64,000 nucleotides of DNA from Acidovorax sp. CCYZU-2555 (GTDB taxonomy: Bacteria; Pseudomonadota; Gammaproteobacteria; Burkholderiales; Burkholderiaceae_C), in NCBI RefSeq assembly GCF_018413525.1, contig NZ_JAHCDD010000003.1, forward strand, positions 62,001 through 126,000, written 5' to 3'. The position numbers and the translations under genes are program-made. The notes beneath the pieces were generated by a model. It was not told the DNA's origin and did no database searches. It was given only the letters and a program-made list of their open reading frames with translations. How positions within the stretch are numbered: position 1 is the first letter of the stretch; every line of letters begins with the position of its first letter. Shown one piece after another: positions 34,578-44,584 of this stretch.

Positions 34578-36530
34578 ATGCCCAACCTGTTCCATGCCGT
34601 CCCGACCCGCTCCGACCTGCCCTGCGTGCTGGTCGTCAGCGCCTACGAACTCGCCGACGTCGCGCTGTCGGTCGCGCCGCAATTCCAGGGCCGGGCGCAG
34701 ATCCGCATCGAACGCGGCAACCTGGACCGCGGCGTCGAACTGGTGAAAAAAGCGATCGCCCAGGACGGCGTCGAAGTGGTCGTCAGCGCGGGCTCCAACG
34801 CCAGCTATCTGCGCAGCCGCATCGACGCGCCGCTGGTCACGGTGCGCGTCGGCGGCTTCGACATCATGGCCGCGCTGGCCACGGCGCGCGCCGCGCAGGG
34901 CGATATCGCGCTGGTGTTCTTTCGCGAGATTCCTGATGATGTCGCGCGCTTTCTGCGCAACTACGATCTGCCCGTGCAACTGCACGCCTACGAGTCCGAA
35001 GCCCATGCGCATGCGCTGGTCGAGCAGCTCGCGGCCAGCGGCGTCACCGCCATCGTGGGGCCGGGCGTGGCGGTGCGCGCAGCCCACCAGCGCGGCCTGC
35101 GCGGCGTGCTGCTGTACTCGCGCGATTCGATTGCGGCGGCCATCGAAGATGCGATTCAACTGGTGATCTCCCGGCGCGCCGAACGCTCCGAGCGCGAGCG
35201 CCTGGCCGCTGTTCTGCGCCACCTCGACAGCGGCGTGGTCGCCACCGATGCCCAGGGCCTTATCCTCGCCGCCAACCCCGCGGCCGACGCGCTGACCGGC
35301 GTGGCGCTGACGTCCGCCGTGGGCCAGCCGCTGCAGCAGTGGCTGGCCGCGCTCGATCCCCTGGCCGTGCAGGGCAGCGACGATGCGGCGCGCGTGGCAC
35401 GCGTGCAGGAATGGGCGCAGCGCAAGGTGCTGGTGCACGGCCAGCCCATCATGGAAAGCGGCCGGCCCAACGGCGCGGTGTTCACGCTCGAACGCTCGAG
35501 CACGGTGGAGCAGGCGTTTCGCAAGCTGCGCGCGCATGAGCGCGAACGCAGCCGGCCCGCGCGCTACACGCTCGCGCATGTGGTGCAGGCCTCGGCGCAG
35601 ATGCAGGCCGTGGTGCGCCGCTGCGAGACCGTGGCCGCGCTGACCGAAGCGCCGGTGCTGATCACGGGCGCGACGGGCGTGGGCAAGGAGCTGATCGCCC
35701 AGGGCATACACAGCGCGAGCCGGCGCCGCGGCCAGCGTTTCGTCGCGGTGAACTGCGGCGCGCTGACCGAAAGCCTGCTCGAAAGTGAGCTGTTCGGTTA
35801 TGAAGACGGCGCCTTCACCGGCGCGCGCCGCGAAGGCAAGGCCGGCCTGTTCGAAGCCGCGCACCGCGGCACGGTGTTTCTCGACGAGATCGGCGAGCTG
35901 CCGTTCGCGCTGCAGACACGGCTTTTGCGCGTGCTGCAGGAGCGCGAAGTCACGCGCGTGGGCGCGAATGCGCCCGTGGCCATAGACATCCGGGTTCTCG
36001 CCGCGACCCACCGCGATCTCGCGGCCATGGTGCGCACCGGCCGCTTTCGCGAAGACCTGTACTTTCGCATTGCGGTGCTGCGCATCGACCTCGCCCCGCT
36101 GGCCGAGCGTCCCGAAGACCTGCAAGTGCTGGCCGACATGATGGTGCAGACCGCGATGCGCGAGATCGGCCTCGCACAGTCGATGGCGCCGGTGCTGCGC
36201 CTGCTGCCGGCCGTGGTCGCGCGCCACCGCTGGCCCGGCAATGCGCGCGAACTGCACAACTTCGCGCAGCGCGTGGCCGTGCGCTGCGTGGAGCTGGCGA
36301 GCACGCCCGACCTGGCCGATCTGATGGCGCTGATCGATCTGCCCGCAGCGCCAGAGGCAGCGCAACCGGCCGCCGACGCCTCGCTGGCAACAGAGCGTAC
36401 ACACCATGAATTGCGTCATATCCAGCAGGTGCTCGCAGACTGCGACGGCGACCAGAACGCGGCGGCGAAGGCGCTGGGAATCAGCCGTACGACGCTCTGG
36501 CGCCGCCTGAAGGGCAGCGCGCGGGGCTAG
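34578..36530 (+). CDS. PrpR-type sigma-54-dependent transcriptional activator
   Basis: 650 residues. An N-terminal PrpR_N sensor domain (about 15-190; [28 protein letters not shown]) is followed by a PAS domain (205-310), an AAA+ sigma-54-interaction domain (333-565; Walker A GATGVGKE at 364-371, GAFTGA at 411-416, [10 protein letters not shown]) and a C-terminal Fis-type HTH ([20 protein letters not shown]). PrpR responds to 2-methylcitrate in propionate catabolism. Here the divergent operon lacks prpC and prpD, so the inducer may be another tricarboxylate or branched acid. The ATG at 34578 is chosen because the longer frame runs through the operator. Confidence 0.92.
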   Translation: MPNLFHAVPTRSDLPCVLVVSAYELADVALSVAPQFQGRAQIRIERGNLDRGVELVKKAIAQDGVEVVVSAGSNASYLRSRIDAPLVTVRVGGFDIMAALATARAAQGDIALVFFREIPDDVARFLRNYDLPVQLHAYESEAHAHALVEQLAASGVTAIVGPGVAVRAAHQRGLRGVLLYSRDSIAAAIEDAIQLVISRRAERSERERLAAVLRHLDSGVVATDAQGLILAANPAADALTGVALTSAVGQPLQQWLAALDPLAVQGSDDAARVARVQEWAQRKVLVHGQPIMESGRPNGAVFTLERSSTVEQAFRKLRAHERERSRPARYTLAHVVQASAQMQAVVRRCETVAALTEAPVLITGATGVGKELIAQGIHSASRRRGQRFVAVNCGALTESLLESELFGYEDGAFTGARREGKAGLFEAAHRGTVFLDEIGELPFALQTRLLRVLQEREVTRVGANAPVAIDIRVLAATHRDLAAMVRTGRFREDLYFRIAVLRIDLAPLAERPEDLQVLADMMVQTAMREIGLAQSMAPVLRLLPAVVARHRWPGNARELHNFAQRVAVRCVELASTPDLADLMALIDLPAAPEAAQPAADASLATERTHHELRHIQQVLADCDGDQNAAAKALGISRTTLWRRLKGSARG

Positions 36531-36990
36531 GCGCCCAGCCGCCGGCAACACTACTCCTGCTGCACTCCTCGCGCTCGGGGTCTTCTATAACACCCAAGAC
36601 TCGACTCGGGTTTCGTCGGGCGTCGGGAACACCTGGGCGAAAACCACTAGCATTCGCGCTTGTTCATATTCCCCATTCAGAAAATGCCGGCCCCTGGCAT
36701 TGCGTTTTCTGCTGACGATCATCTGCCTTCATAGCCGTGCAATCCATGCGCTCGCGCATGGATTCCCACGTGGAATTTTTCCATTCCCTTGCGGAATTTG
36801 CGAAGAATTCGCTACCTCCCCCCTTTCCACTCATCCGCGAAAGTCAGCTCGCGCTGATTAATCGTTCGCTTTTTGCATTGCAAAAGCAATATCCAATTTT
36901 CAGAAACAGAAAACAAAACCGATTATCTCGACTGCGTTCCCTGCTCATCAAAAACAACCGCGCTCAAAGCGCGAAAACATATAACACGCG
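36531..36990. other. Gene-free stretch before the molybdenum hydroxylase operon
   Basis: 460 bases that grow AT-rich towards the right end. A short open frame (36737-36994) lacks a ribosome-binding site and any recognisable protein. I see no strong terminator after the activator gene. The AT-rich part at about 36830-36980 presumably holds the promoter of the hydroxylase operon. Confidence 0.4.
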
Positions 36991-37635
36991 ATGAAATTCA
37001 AACTCAATGGCAATACGGTGGATGCAGACAAGGCATCTGCCGATACCCCCTTGCTGTATGTCCTGCGCAATGACATGCAGCTCAACGGTCCCAAATACGG
37101 CTGCGGCCTGGGCCAATGCGGCGCCTGCGCCGTGCTGATCGACGGCAAGGTGGCGCGCTCGTGCTCCGTGCCGCTGTCCGTGGTCAACGGCAAGGAAGTG
37201 ACCACACTCGAAGGCCTGTCGCCCGAAGCCACGCGCCAGGCGCAGGCCCAGGTCGCGCTGGACCCGCTGTTCAAGGACCTGGGCGACAGCTCGCTGCAGC
37301 CCCAGGCCGCGGCCGCCACGCAGGCCGTGCTGCTGCACCCGGTGCAACAGGCGTTCATCGACACCCAGGCCGCGCAATGCGGCTACTGCGTCAACGGAAT
37401 GATCATGGCCCTGGTGGCCCTGTTCGACAAACGCCCGCAGGCCAGCGATGAAGAAATCAAGAAGCAGCTCGCCCACCACCTGTGCCGCTGCGGCACCCAC
37501 CTCGAGATCCTCGACGCCGCGGCGCGCGCGCGCGATCTGATCGCCCAAGGCCGCCATGTGCACAGCGCCGTGGCGGTCGTTCAAGGCGCCTGCGCAACGC
37601 ATGGCCAGGCCGCATGTTCCAAGGAGCTGGTGTGA
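36991..37635 (+). CDS. [2Fe-2S] subunit of a molybdenum hydroxylase
   Basis: 214 residues of the xanthine-dehydrogenase-family small subunit. The plant-type cluster is held by Cys38, 43, 46 and 58 (GCGLGQCGAC...SC), and the second cluster by Cys130, 133, 165 and 167 (CGYC...CRC). Compared with isoquinoline-1-oxidoreductase-type small subunits it carries an insertion of about 30 residues between the two cluster domains and a C-terminal tail of about 30 residues with two extra Cys. It passes electrons from the molybdenum centre towards the cytochrome c encoded downstream. Its stop overlaps the start of the large subunit. Confidence 0.9.
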   Translation: MKFKLNGNTVDADKASADTPLLYVLRNDMQLNGPKYGCGLGQCGACAVLIDGKVARSCSVPLSVVNGKEVTTLEGLSPEATRQAQAQVALDPLFKDLGDSSLQPQAAAATQAVLLHPVQQAFIDTQAAQCGYCVNGMIMALVALFDKRPQASDEEIKKQLAHHLCRCGTHLEILDAAARARDLIAQGRHVHSAVAVVQGACATHGQAACSKELV

Positions 37636-39953
37636 TGTTCGGATTCAAGACTACTTCGCGCGACGACCAGCCCGGCACGCTGCAGCTGACGCGCCGCCAA
37701 TTGCTCAAGACCGGCGGCCTGATCATGGTCAGCGCCGCGGCCACCGGCCCGCTGGCCATTCTCGCGGGCACGGGCCCGCTGCTGCACCCGCCGACACCCG
37801 CGCAAGGCCCGTTTCCCGTGCCCGCGGGCACGCTGGTCGACAGCTTCATCGCCATCAGCGCCAATGGCGACGTGATCGGCTTCAACGGCCACGTGGACCT
37901 GGGCACGGGCGTGCGCACGGCCATAGGCCAGCTCGTGGCCGACGAGATCGAGACCGATATCGCGCGCGTGCGCATCATCCTGGGCCACACCACGCGCACG
38001 CCCGACCTGGGCCCGACGATCGCCAGCGACACCATCCAGAACACGTCTACGCCCATGCGCCAGGCCGCGCGCCAGGTGCGCCAGCTGCTGATCAACCTGG
38101 CCGCGCAACGCTGGTCGGTGCCCGCGGCCCAGCTGCGCACCGAGAACGGTTTCGTCATCGGCGCGGGCAAGCGCCTGTCGTACGGCGAACTCGCCGCGGG
38201 CCAGGACCTGCACATCGATCTCGACCAGCACATGCCGCTGCGCTCGAGCAAGGAACACAAGTACATCGGCCAGTCGGTGCCGCGCGTGGACATTCCGAAC
38301 AAGGTACTGGGCGCGCTGACCTATGTGCACGACGTGCGCCTGCCCGGCATGCTGCACGGCCGCGTCGTGCGCCCGCCCTACACCGGCGCGGACCACACGG
38401 CGCCGCTGGGCGACAGCCTGATCTCCGTGGACCACGACTCCATCAAGCACCTGCCCGGCATCGTCAAGGTCGTGGTGCAAGGTGACTTCGTCGGCATCGT
38501 CGCCGAGCGCGAGGAGCAGGCCATCGCCGCCATGCACCAGCTCAAGGTGCAATGGAAGGAATGGGCAGGCCTGCCCGACCTGAGTCTCGAAGGCCTGCGC
38601 GCCACGCTCAACCAGCTCGAGAAGGCGCCGCGCATGCTGCGCGAGGATGACAACTTCAAGGACGCGATCCAGAAGGTCACGCAGCCGCTGGAGCGCGAAT
38701 ACGTCTGGCCGTACCACATGCATGCCTCGATCGGTCCGTCCTGCGCGGTCGCGCAGTTCGCCGACGGCAAGGCCGAAGTCTGGTCGGGAACGCAGAACCC
38801 GCACGACCTGCGCAAGGACCTGGGAAAGCTCATAGACCTGCACGCCGACTACGTCAACGTGCACCGCCTCGAAGCCTCGGGCTGCTACGGCCGCAACTGC
38901 GCCGACGACGTCGCCGCCGACGCGCTGCTGCTGGCGCGCGCCGTGGGCAAGCCGGTGCGCGTGCAGCTGATGCGCGAACAGGAATCGGGCTGGGAGCCCA
39001 AGGGCACGGGCCAGCTGATCAAGCTGCGCGGCGGCCTCGACGACGCCGGCAATGTCGTCGCCTACGAGCTGCAGACCAGCTACCCGTCGAACCTCTCGCC
39101 CACGCTCGCGCTGGTGCTGACCGGCAAGGTCAAGAACGAGAAGAAGGTGCTGCAGATGGGCGACCGCACGTCGATCCCGCTGTACGACTACCCGTCGGTG
39201 CGCGCGGTGTCGCTGGACGCCGCGCCCATGGTGCGCGCGTCGTGGATGCGCGGTGTTTCGGCCCTGCCCAACGTGCTCGCGCACGAATGCTGGATAGACG
39301 AAGCCGCCTATCTGGCCAAGGCCGACCCGATTGCCTACCGCCTGCGCTACATGTTGGACGAGCGCGCGGTCGGCGTGATGAAGGCCGCGCACCGCCTGAG
39401 CCAATGGCAGGACGGCGTCGCGTTCCGCGCGCCCACCGCGGCCGATCAGAAGATCGCCAAGGGCCGGGGCTTCGCCTACGCGCGCTACTTCCACAGCAAG
39501 TTCCCGGGCTTCGGCGCGGCCTGGGCCGCCTGGGTCTGCGATGTCTCGGTCAACCGCGAGACCGGCGAAGTCAAGGTCGACAAGGTGTTCTGCACGCACG
39601 ACTGCGGCGCCATGGTCAACCCGGCCGGCGTGCGCCACCAGGTGCACGGCAACATCATCCAGTCGACCAGCCGTGCGCTCAAGGAATTCGTGACCTTCGA
39701 CGCCAGCGGCACCACGTCGCTCGACTGGGGGGGCTACCCGCTGCTGCGTTTCGACGAACTGCCGCAAGTCGAGATCGAACTGCTCGAGCTGCCGCATGAA
39801 GCGCCCATGGGCGCGGGCGAGTCGGCCTCGGTGCCCAGCGCGGCCGCGATCGCCAACGCCATCTTCGATGCCACCGGTGTGCGCCTCACGGAAGTGCCGT
39901 TCACGCCCAGCCGTGTGCTGGCCGCGCTGCGCCAGGCGCAAGCTCGCAAATAA
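37635..39953 (+). CDS. Tat-exported molybdopterin-binding large subunit
   Basis: 772 residues. LTRRQLLK near residue 20 followed by a hydrophobic stretch is a twin-arginine signal, so the enzyme works in the periplasm. GHVDLGTGVRTAIGQLVADE, the long aldehyde-oxidase-type cofactor domain, and the C-terminal MGAGESASVPSAAAIANA with the catalytic Glu are typical of the IorB/AldH group. Such enzymes hydroxylate N-heterocycles or oxidise aldehydes with water as oxygen donor. The substrate cannot be named. The start overlaps the small-subunit stop (TGATG). Confidence 0.9.
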   Translation: MFGFKTTSRDDQPGTLQLTRRQLLKTGGLIMVSAAATGPLAILAGTGPLLHPPTPAQGPFPVPAGTLVDSFIAISANGDVIGFNGHVDLGTGVRTAIGQLVADEIETDIARVRIILGHTTRTPDLGPTIASDTIQNTSTPMRQAARQVRQLLINLAAQRWSVPAAQLRTENGFVIGAGKRLSYGELAAGQDLHIDLDQHMPLRSSKEHKYIGQSVPRVDIPNKVLGALTYVHDVRLPGMLHGRVVRPPYTGADHTAPLGDSLISVDHDSIKHLPGIVKVVVQGDFVGIVAEREEQAIAAMHQLKVQWKEWAGLPDLSLEGLRATLNQLEKAPRMLREDDNFKDAIQKVTQPLEREYVWPYHMHASIGPSCAVAQFADGKAEVWSGTQNPHDLRKDLGKLIDLHADYVNVHRLEASGCYGRNCADDVAADALLLARAVGKPVRVQLMREQESGWEPKGTGQLIKLRGGLDDAGNVVAYELQTSYPSNLSPTLALVLTGKVKNEKKVLQMGDRTSIPLYDYPSVRAVSLDAAPMVRASWMRGVSALPNVLAHECWIDEAAYLAKADPIAYRLRYMLDERAVGVMKAAHRLSQWQDGVAFRAPTAADQKIAKGRGFAYARYFHSKFPGFGAAWAAWVCDVSVNRETGEVKVDKVFCTHDCGAMVNPAGVRHQVHGNIIQSTSRALKEFVTFDASGTTSLDWGGYPLLRFDELPQVEIELLELPHEAPMGAGESASVPSAAAIANAIFDATGVRLTEVPFTPSRVLAALRQAQARK

Positions 39954-39968
39954 CCCCCGGACAGCCAC

Positions 39969-41288
39969 ATGAAAACCATCAAGAAAATCACCCTGGGGGG
40001 CCTGGGCCTGGTCGCCGTTGCCGGCGCCGCATTCCTCGCCGTGACCCATCATGGCGAAATCGCGCCCCAGCAAGGCATTGCCGTGCAGGACTTCTCGGCC
40101 CAGCAGATCGCCAACGGCAAGACGCTGGTCGCGATGGGCGACTGCGCCGTGTGCCACACCGCCAAGAATGGCGCCGAAAACGCGGGCGGCTTCCCCATGC
40201 CCAGCCCGTTCGGCACCATCTACTCGACCAACATCACGCCCGACCCCGAAACCGGTATCGGCCGCTGGTCGTATGAGGCATTCGAGCGCGCGATGCGCCA
40301 CGGCATAGACCGCGAAGGCCGGCACCTCTACCCCGCGTTTCCGTACACCGCGTTCACGCGCGTGACGGACGACGACATGCATGACATCTATGCCTACCTG
40401 ATGACGCAGCCCGCGGTCAAAAGCGATGGTCCGAAGACGGCGCTGGGCTTTCCGTTCAACATCCGGCGCGGCATTGCCGCCTGGAACTGGCTCAATCTGA
40501 CTCCCGGCCCCGTGGCCGACGTCGCGAGCCAGACGCCCGAATGGAACCGCGGTGCCTACATCGCCGAAGGCCTGGGCCACTGCAGCGCCTGCCACTCGCC
40601 GCGCGATGCGTTCTCGGGCGAAAAGAAAGGCATCTTCCATCTGGCCGGCGGTTCCGCCGAAGGCTGGGACGCGCCCGCGCTGACCACGGCCACGGCCGCG
40701 CCCGTGCCATGGACGTCCGATGACCTGCTGCAATACTTCCGCACCGGCGCCTCGCAGCGCCACGGCGTGGCCGCAGGCCCCATGGCCCCCGTCGCCCATG
40801 GCCTGGCCCAGCTCGACGACAAGGACCTGCAGGCGCTGACCACGTACATCCTGTCGTACAAGAAGGCCGACGCCCAGCCCGTCGACGCCCAGGCGCTGGT
40901 GCGCAAGGCCGAGACCGCGCAAGCCGTTCCCGCCGATGCCCAGGGCCTGCGCCTGTACCAGGGCGCGTGCATGAGCTGCCACAGCAGCGATCCGCAAGGC
41001 CAGCTCGCCGAATCCACGTTCGGCAGCCGTCCCCAGCTCGCGCTCAACACCAACATGCATGCGCAGTCGCCCAACAACGCCGTGCGTGCCGTTCTCGAAG
41101 GAATACAGGCACCCGCGCACGCGGAACTGGGCACCATGCCGTCGTTCCGCTACGCACTCAGCGATGCGCAGATCGCCGTGCTGCTCAACACCATGCGCGC
41201 CCAGTACGGCCTGCAGGAGTGGCCCGACCTGAAGCAAACCGTGGCCAAGGTGCGCGCCGAGACCGATCCGGCCAAGGCCCACCACTGA
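39969..41288 (+). CDS. Tri-heme cytochrome c subunit
   Basis: 439 residues. An N-terminal signal/anchor helix (KKITLGGLGLVAVAGAAFLAV) and three heme-binding motifs are present: CAVCH at 59-63, CSACH at 205-209 and CMSCH at 334-338. Three cytochrome c domains in one chain match the cytochrome subunit of alcohol or aldehyde dehydrogenases in acetic acid bacteria and of some nicotinate or isoquinoline hydroxylases. It takes electrons from the [2Fe-2S] subunit to the respiratory chain. It lies 15 bases behind the large-subunit gene. Confidence 0.92.
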   Translation: MKTIKKITLGGLGLVAVAGAAFLAVTHHGEIAPQQGIAVQDFSAQQIANGKTLVAMGDCAVCHTAKNGAENAGGFPMPSPFGTIYSTNITPDPETGIGRWSYEAFERAMRHGIDREGRHLYPAFPYTAFTRVTDDDMHDIYAYLMTQPAVKSDGPKTALGFPFNIRRGIAAWNWLNLTPGPVADVASQTPEWNRGAYIAEGLGHCSACHSPRDAFSGEKKGIFHLAGGSAEGWDAPALTTATAAPVPWTSDDLLQYFRTGASQRHGVAAGPMAPVAHGLAQLDDKDLQALTTYILSYKKADAQPVDAQALVRKAETAQAVPADAQGLRLYQGACMSCHSSDPQGQLAESTFGSRPQLALNTNMHAQSPNNAVRAVLEGIQAPAHAELGTMPSFRYALSDAQIAVLLNTMRAQYGLQEWPDLKQTVAKVRAETDPAKAHH

Positions 41289-41388
41289 GGGTTTAACGGA
41301 CCGCCGCGCAGCGTGTGCGCGGTGGTCCATCTAAACTTTGCGAAAACAAAGACGTTCTTCCAAGCCTCTCCAACCATGACGAGCGCAA

Positions 41389-41428
41389 ACCGTTCGCCCT
41401 GAGCCGGCCGCGCCAAAGGATGAACGGC
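41389..41428. repeat. Dispersed REP-like palindrome, intergenic copy
   Basis: CCGTTCGCCCTGAGCC...AAGGATGAACGGCC lies between the cytochrome and XdhC genes. It matches the palindromic unit seen at 6.6, 22 and 61 kb. It could form a hairpin in the operon transcript. Confidence 0.65.
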
Positions 41429-41453
41429 CCCCTCCAGCCAAAGCCCCGCCCCC

Positions 41454-42428
41454 ATGAACCACATCGACATCACCGTCCTGCAACAACTGCACCGCTGGCG
41501 TGCCCAGGGCCTGCACGCCGTGCTGGCCACGGTCGTGCGCACCTGGGGCTCGTCGCCCCGGCCCGTGGGCGCCATGATGGCGCTGTGCGAAAACGGCCAG
41601 ACCGTGGGCTCGGTCTCCGGCGGCTGCATCGAGGACGACCTGCTGCAGCGCTACACGCGCCTGGGCGAACAGATGGACCACGCGCGCGGCTGGGCCCAGC
41701 CGCCGCGCCATGTGACCTACGGTGTCACGGCCGACGAAGCCCATCGCTTCGGCCTGCCCTGCGGCGGCACGCTCGAACTGGTGCTCGAATTCGATCCCGA
41801 TGCGCAAGGTCTGCAGCAACTGACGGAACAGCTGCTGTCCGGCGCGCTCGTGCGCCGCAGCCTGGACCTCGCGACCGGCGAAGCCACGCTAAGCCAGACC
41901 GATGCGCCCCAGGCGCTGGCCATCGACGCCCAGACCCTGCACAACGTGCTGGGCCCCGGTTACCGCATGCTGCTCATCGGTGCCGGCACGCTGACCGAAT
42001 ACCTCGCGACCATGGCCATCTTCAACGGCTTCGTCGTCACCATCTGCGACCCGCGCCAGGAATACATGGCCTCGCTGCAGATCCAGGGCGTGCAGCGCAG
42101 CACGCTGATGCCCGATGACGCCGTTACCGCCTTCCGGCCCGATCTGCGCAGCTGCGTGATCGCGCTCAGCCACGACCCCAAGCTCGACGATATGGCCTTG
42201 CTCGAAGCCATGCAGAGCCCGGCGTTCTATGTGGGCGCTATCGGTTCGCGCCGCAATGCGCAAAGCCGACGCGAGCGCATGCAGGAGCATTTCGATGTCG
42301 CACCCGACACGCTTGCGCGCCTGCACTCGCCCGCCGGACTATCGATAGGCAGCAAGACGCCCGCCGAGATTGCCGTGAGCATCATGGCCCAGGTCATCGC
42401 GCACAAGAACGGCAATCTGATCGCCTGA
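41454..42428 (+). CDS. XdhC/CoxI-family molybdenum cofactor maturation protein
   Basis: 324 residues. The N-terminal domain shows GLHAVLATVVRTWGSSPRPVGAMM and SVSGGCIEDDLL; the C-terminal Rossmann-like domain shows LLIGAGTLTEYLA and FYVGAIGSRRNAQSRRERM. XdhC proteins bind and help sulfurate the molybdenum cofactor and insert it into hydroxylases of this family. Its place as last gene of the operon shows that it serves the enzyme encoded at 36991-39953. A 165-base gap with a REP-like element precedes it. Confidence 0.88.
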   Translation: MNHIDITVLQQLHRWRAQGLHAVLATVVRTWGSSPRPVGAMMALCENGQTVGSVSGGCIEDDLLQRYTRLGEQMDHARGWAQPPRHVTYGVTADEAHRFGLPCGGTLELVLEFDPDAQGLQQLTEQLLSGALVRRSLDLATGEATLSQTDAPQALAIDAQTLHNVLGPGYRMLLIGAGTLTEYLATMAIFNGFVVTICDPRQEYMASLQIQGVQRSTLMPDDAVTAFRPDLRSCVIALSHDPKLDDMALLEAMQSPAFYVGAIGSRRNAQSRRERMQEHFDVAPDTLARLHSPAGLSIGSKTPAEIAVSIMAQVIAHKNGNLIA

Positions 42429-42449
42429 ACGGCGCCGCGCGCTGCGGCT

Positions 42450-43706
42450 TCAGGCGGCAGCGACGGCCGCCTTTTCGGCGGTCTTCGTGCCTTCTGCCGC
42501 GCCGCTGACGTCGGGCCCGCAGACCCGATTGCGGCCTGCCTCCTTGGCGCGGTAGAGCTGGGCATCGGCTTGCAGGAACAGGCTGTCGGTGGTGGTCGCG
42601 GGCTCGGCCTGGGCAATGCCTATGCTGGCCGTGAGGCAAGAAGCCGTGGGCGAGTACTCATGCAGGATATGCAACCCCTGCAACTGCGCCAGCAGATGCT
42701 GCATGCGCCGCGTCAGCGCCGGCGCTTCGTCGGCATAGCTCAGCAGACCGAATTCCTCGCCGCCCAGGCGTATCGCCAGATCCATGGGACGGGCCGCATA
42801 GTGCCCGAGGACCAGCGCCACCTGCTGCAAGGCACGGTCACCCGCCTTGTGCCCGTAATGGTCGTTGTAGAGCTTGAAATGGTCGAGATCGAGTATCGCC
42901 AGCATCAACGTCTTGCCGTCGCGCTGCGCCTGCGCCAGGCAGACGTCGAAGTGACGCTGGAAACTGCGGCGATTCGCCAGGCCCGTGAGAGGGTCGTGGG
43001 CGGCCTCCCAGTCCAGCAGGCGCCGCAGCAGAAACTGCTCGCGCGCGCCGCGCTCGCGCAGATAGCTGCCGAACGCCATCATGGCCATGCACACCATCAA
43101 CAGGCTCGCGGTCTCGCGAAAATCCATCCAGTGCGCAAGCGGCAGCATCTTCCACGCGGCGAACCAGTAGGCGCCGAGCAGCACGGCAGAGACAGGCAAC
43201 GCCTGTCTGAGTGTGACGCCGCAGGGAAACAGCACCGTCATCAAAATCAGGATGGACGCGGCCATGCCATCGCTTATGTTCAGACGGTTGTAAACATAGG
43301 CGCACACGAAAGTGCAGACGCAATACACCGCAATGGTCGCCAGGCCCGCCGTCCCCATCCAGACGCTTTGGCGCAGACGCGGCAGATTGATCAGCAGTGC
43401 GCCCAGCGCCAGCAGATTCACCAGCCGCGCGGGAATGATGATTTGCAGATAGCGTGCCTCGTTCGCCGTGCCCTCTATGTGCTGCACATAGCGCAGCACA
43501 TCCCAGCCGACCACCCCCAGCCATAGGGCGAGACCGATCCAGGCGCAGGCCACGAAGTTCACCGATTGGGTTTCGCGCAGGAAACCCATGAACTCGCGCT
43601 CGATGTCCGGCGCAAAGCGCAGCCAGCGGTAACGGCTTTGCAGTTCATGCCGATAAAGGTATGAAGCGTTATCCATCGCGGACGGAGTGAGAGGCGACGT
43701 GGGCAT
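42450..43706 (-). CDS. Membrane-bound GGDEF diguanylate cyclase
   Basis: 418 residues. About six hydrophobic segments lie between residues 50 and 215, followed by a GGDEF domain. The active site reads RLGGEEFGLL, and RPMD five residues before it is an intact RxxD inhibitory site, so the enzyme should make cyclic-di-GMP from GTP with product feedback. AGRNRV late in the protein completes the domain. No EAL domain is present. A start at 43676 (MDNASYL) is possible. It is convergent with xdhC and has an AT-rich 1-kb gene-free region upstream. Confidence 0.9.
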   Translation of the reverse strand: MPTSPLTPSAMDNASYLYRHELQSRYRWLRFAPDIEREFMGFLRETQSVNFVACAWIGLALWLGVVGWDVLRYVQHIEGTANEARYLQIIIPARLVNLLALGALLINLPRLRQSVWMGTAGLATIAVYCVCTFVCAYVYNRLNISDGMAASILILMTVLFPCGVTLRQALPVSAVLLGAYWFAAWKMLPLAHWMDFRETASLLMVCMAMMAFGSYLRERGAREQFLLRRLLDWEAAHDPLTGLANRRSFQRHFDVCLAQAQRDGKTLMLAILDLDHFKLYNDHYGHKAGDRALQQVALVLGHYAARPMDLAIRLGGEEFGLLSYADEAPALTRRMQHLLAQLQGLHILHEYSPTASCLTASIGIAQAEPATTTDSLFLQADAQLYRAKEAGRNRVCGPDVSGAAEGTKTAEKAAVAAA

Positions 43707-44056
43707 ATGGAAGCTTAAGCCTGTTCACACTGTTTTGTTGGCGTTGCGCGCACCGGCACGTTTGCCGTACCAGGACCTCGGTTTGCGCCATGTGCAGGGA
43801 CCGCATCTGGAAATCCTTCGGCAAGCAAAACAAGCGGCCAGGTTCGACAAACACATTGTTGCACTCTCTGTGCTGCGCCACACCGGCGTTTTGGTCCACC
43901 CCCTGGCCCTTTCGTGTCGGGTAGCCGACGGGTGAAGAGAAAAAGAAGATAAGAAAAATTACAAACCGTGTTCAAGCGACTTCCCGCAGCTTGTACATCG
44001 CCACGGCTGGAATTTCCATGAAAAACAGAGATTGGCCATGGCAAGGATGAATTTAC

Positions 44057-44075
44057 AGCTATCTTATTGATAGCT
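44057..44075. repeat. Short inverted repeat AGCTATC-N5-GATAGCT
   Basis: Perfect 7-base arms around TTATT in the 1016-base gap between the GGDEF gene (43706) and dinG (44723). GATAGCT-containing short repeats are frequent between genes in Comamonadaceae. The remainder of 43707-44270 shows no gene; small open frames there lack ribosome-binding sites and recognisable products. Confidence 0.4.
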
Positions 44076-44279
44076 AAAAATGAAATCTATCGAGGGAAAA
44101 CCCGGTTTTGTTCCCCAATCCTTCGCCGAATCAGCGGTTTTTCGCCTATTTTTTAAGCAAAAAAGGCGGTCGCCAGGATTTCAGCCGACAAGTGCTCCGC
44201 GTGCGGGCCAAAGCGTTCACAAATCACCACCATGTCATATCACTATGCACAGCGCAGCCGCGGAATGTGCAGGCGGCTC

Positions 44280-44522
44280 TGTGGATAAATTGCGGGCGAT
44301 GCCTTTCCTGCTTTCCGGTGTTTCCTGCGAACTTTCTGGACAACCTGTGCACAGCCATCACAAGCCATTGACTTGAAATGCATTTTTCATGCAATCTTCC
44401 AACAATCCGCACACCTATCCCCAGGGATACACACAACGTATGCACTCGGGTTCCTGCAAAAAATGCTGTGGATAAGTTGAATCCAGCAGAAGCCGTCAAA
44501 TACTTATCCGCGCTTATCCACA
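44280..44522. other. DnaA-box cluster A, left of dinG
   Basis: Three perfect DnaA boxes: TGTGGATAA at 44280-44288 and 44467-44475, and TTATCCACA at 44514-44522, with a weaker TTATCCGCG at 44504-44512 between the last two. By base composition a perfect 9-mer should occur less than once in the whole window. Together with cluster B (47837-48777) it flanks dinG-phnA. It may be part of a bipartite origin, a DnaA-titrating site, or a DnaA-controlled promoter. Confidence 0.6.
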
Positions 44523-44584
44523 GAATCCTCAGTCCTGCGAAAATAGACAGTCGGTGCGCCCAAGACCGACCCGAATGCGTATGC

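Noticed and set aside
36737-36994. Short open frame of 85 codons upstream of the molybdenum hydroxylase operon
   Set aside because: No ribosome-binding site, no family resemblance, and it overlaps the start of the real gene; better read as leader or promoter DNA.
37581-41330. Open frame of about 1250 codons on the minus strand opposite the molybdenum hydroxylase genes
   Set aside because: It is the antisense shadow of GC-rich codons; its translation is low-complexity Arg/Ala/Gly/His-rich and shows no family features, while the plus strand encodes clear enzymes.
44108-44371. Open frame of 87 codons in the gap before dinG
   Set aside because: No conserved features and it runs through a DnaA box; its composition is like the surrounding non-coding DNA.
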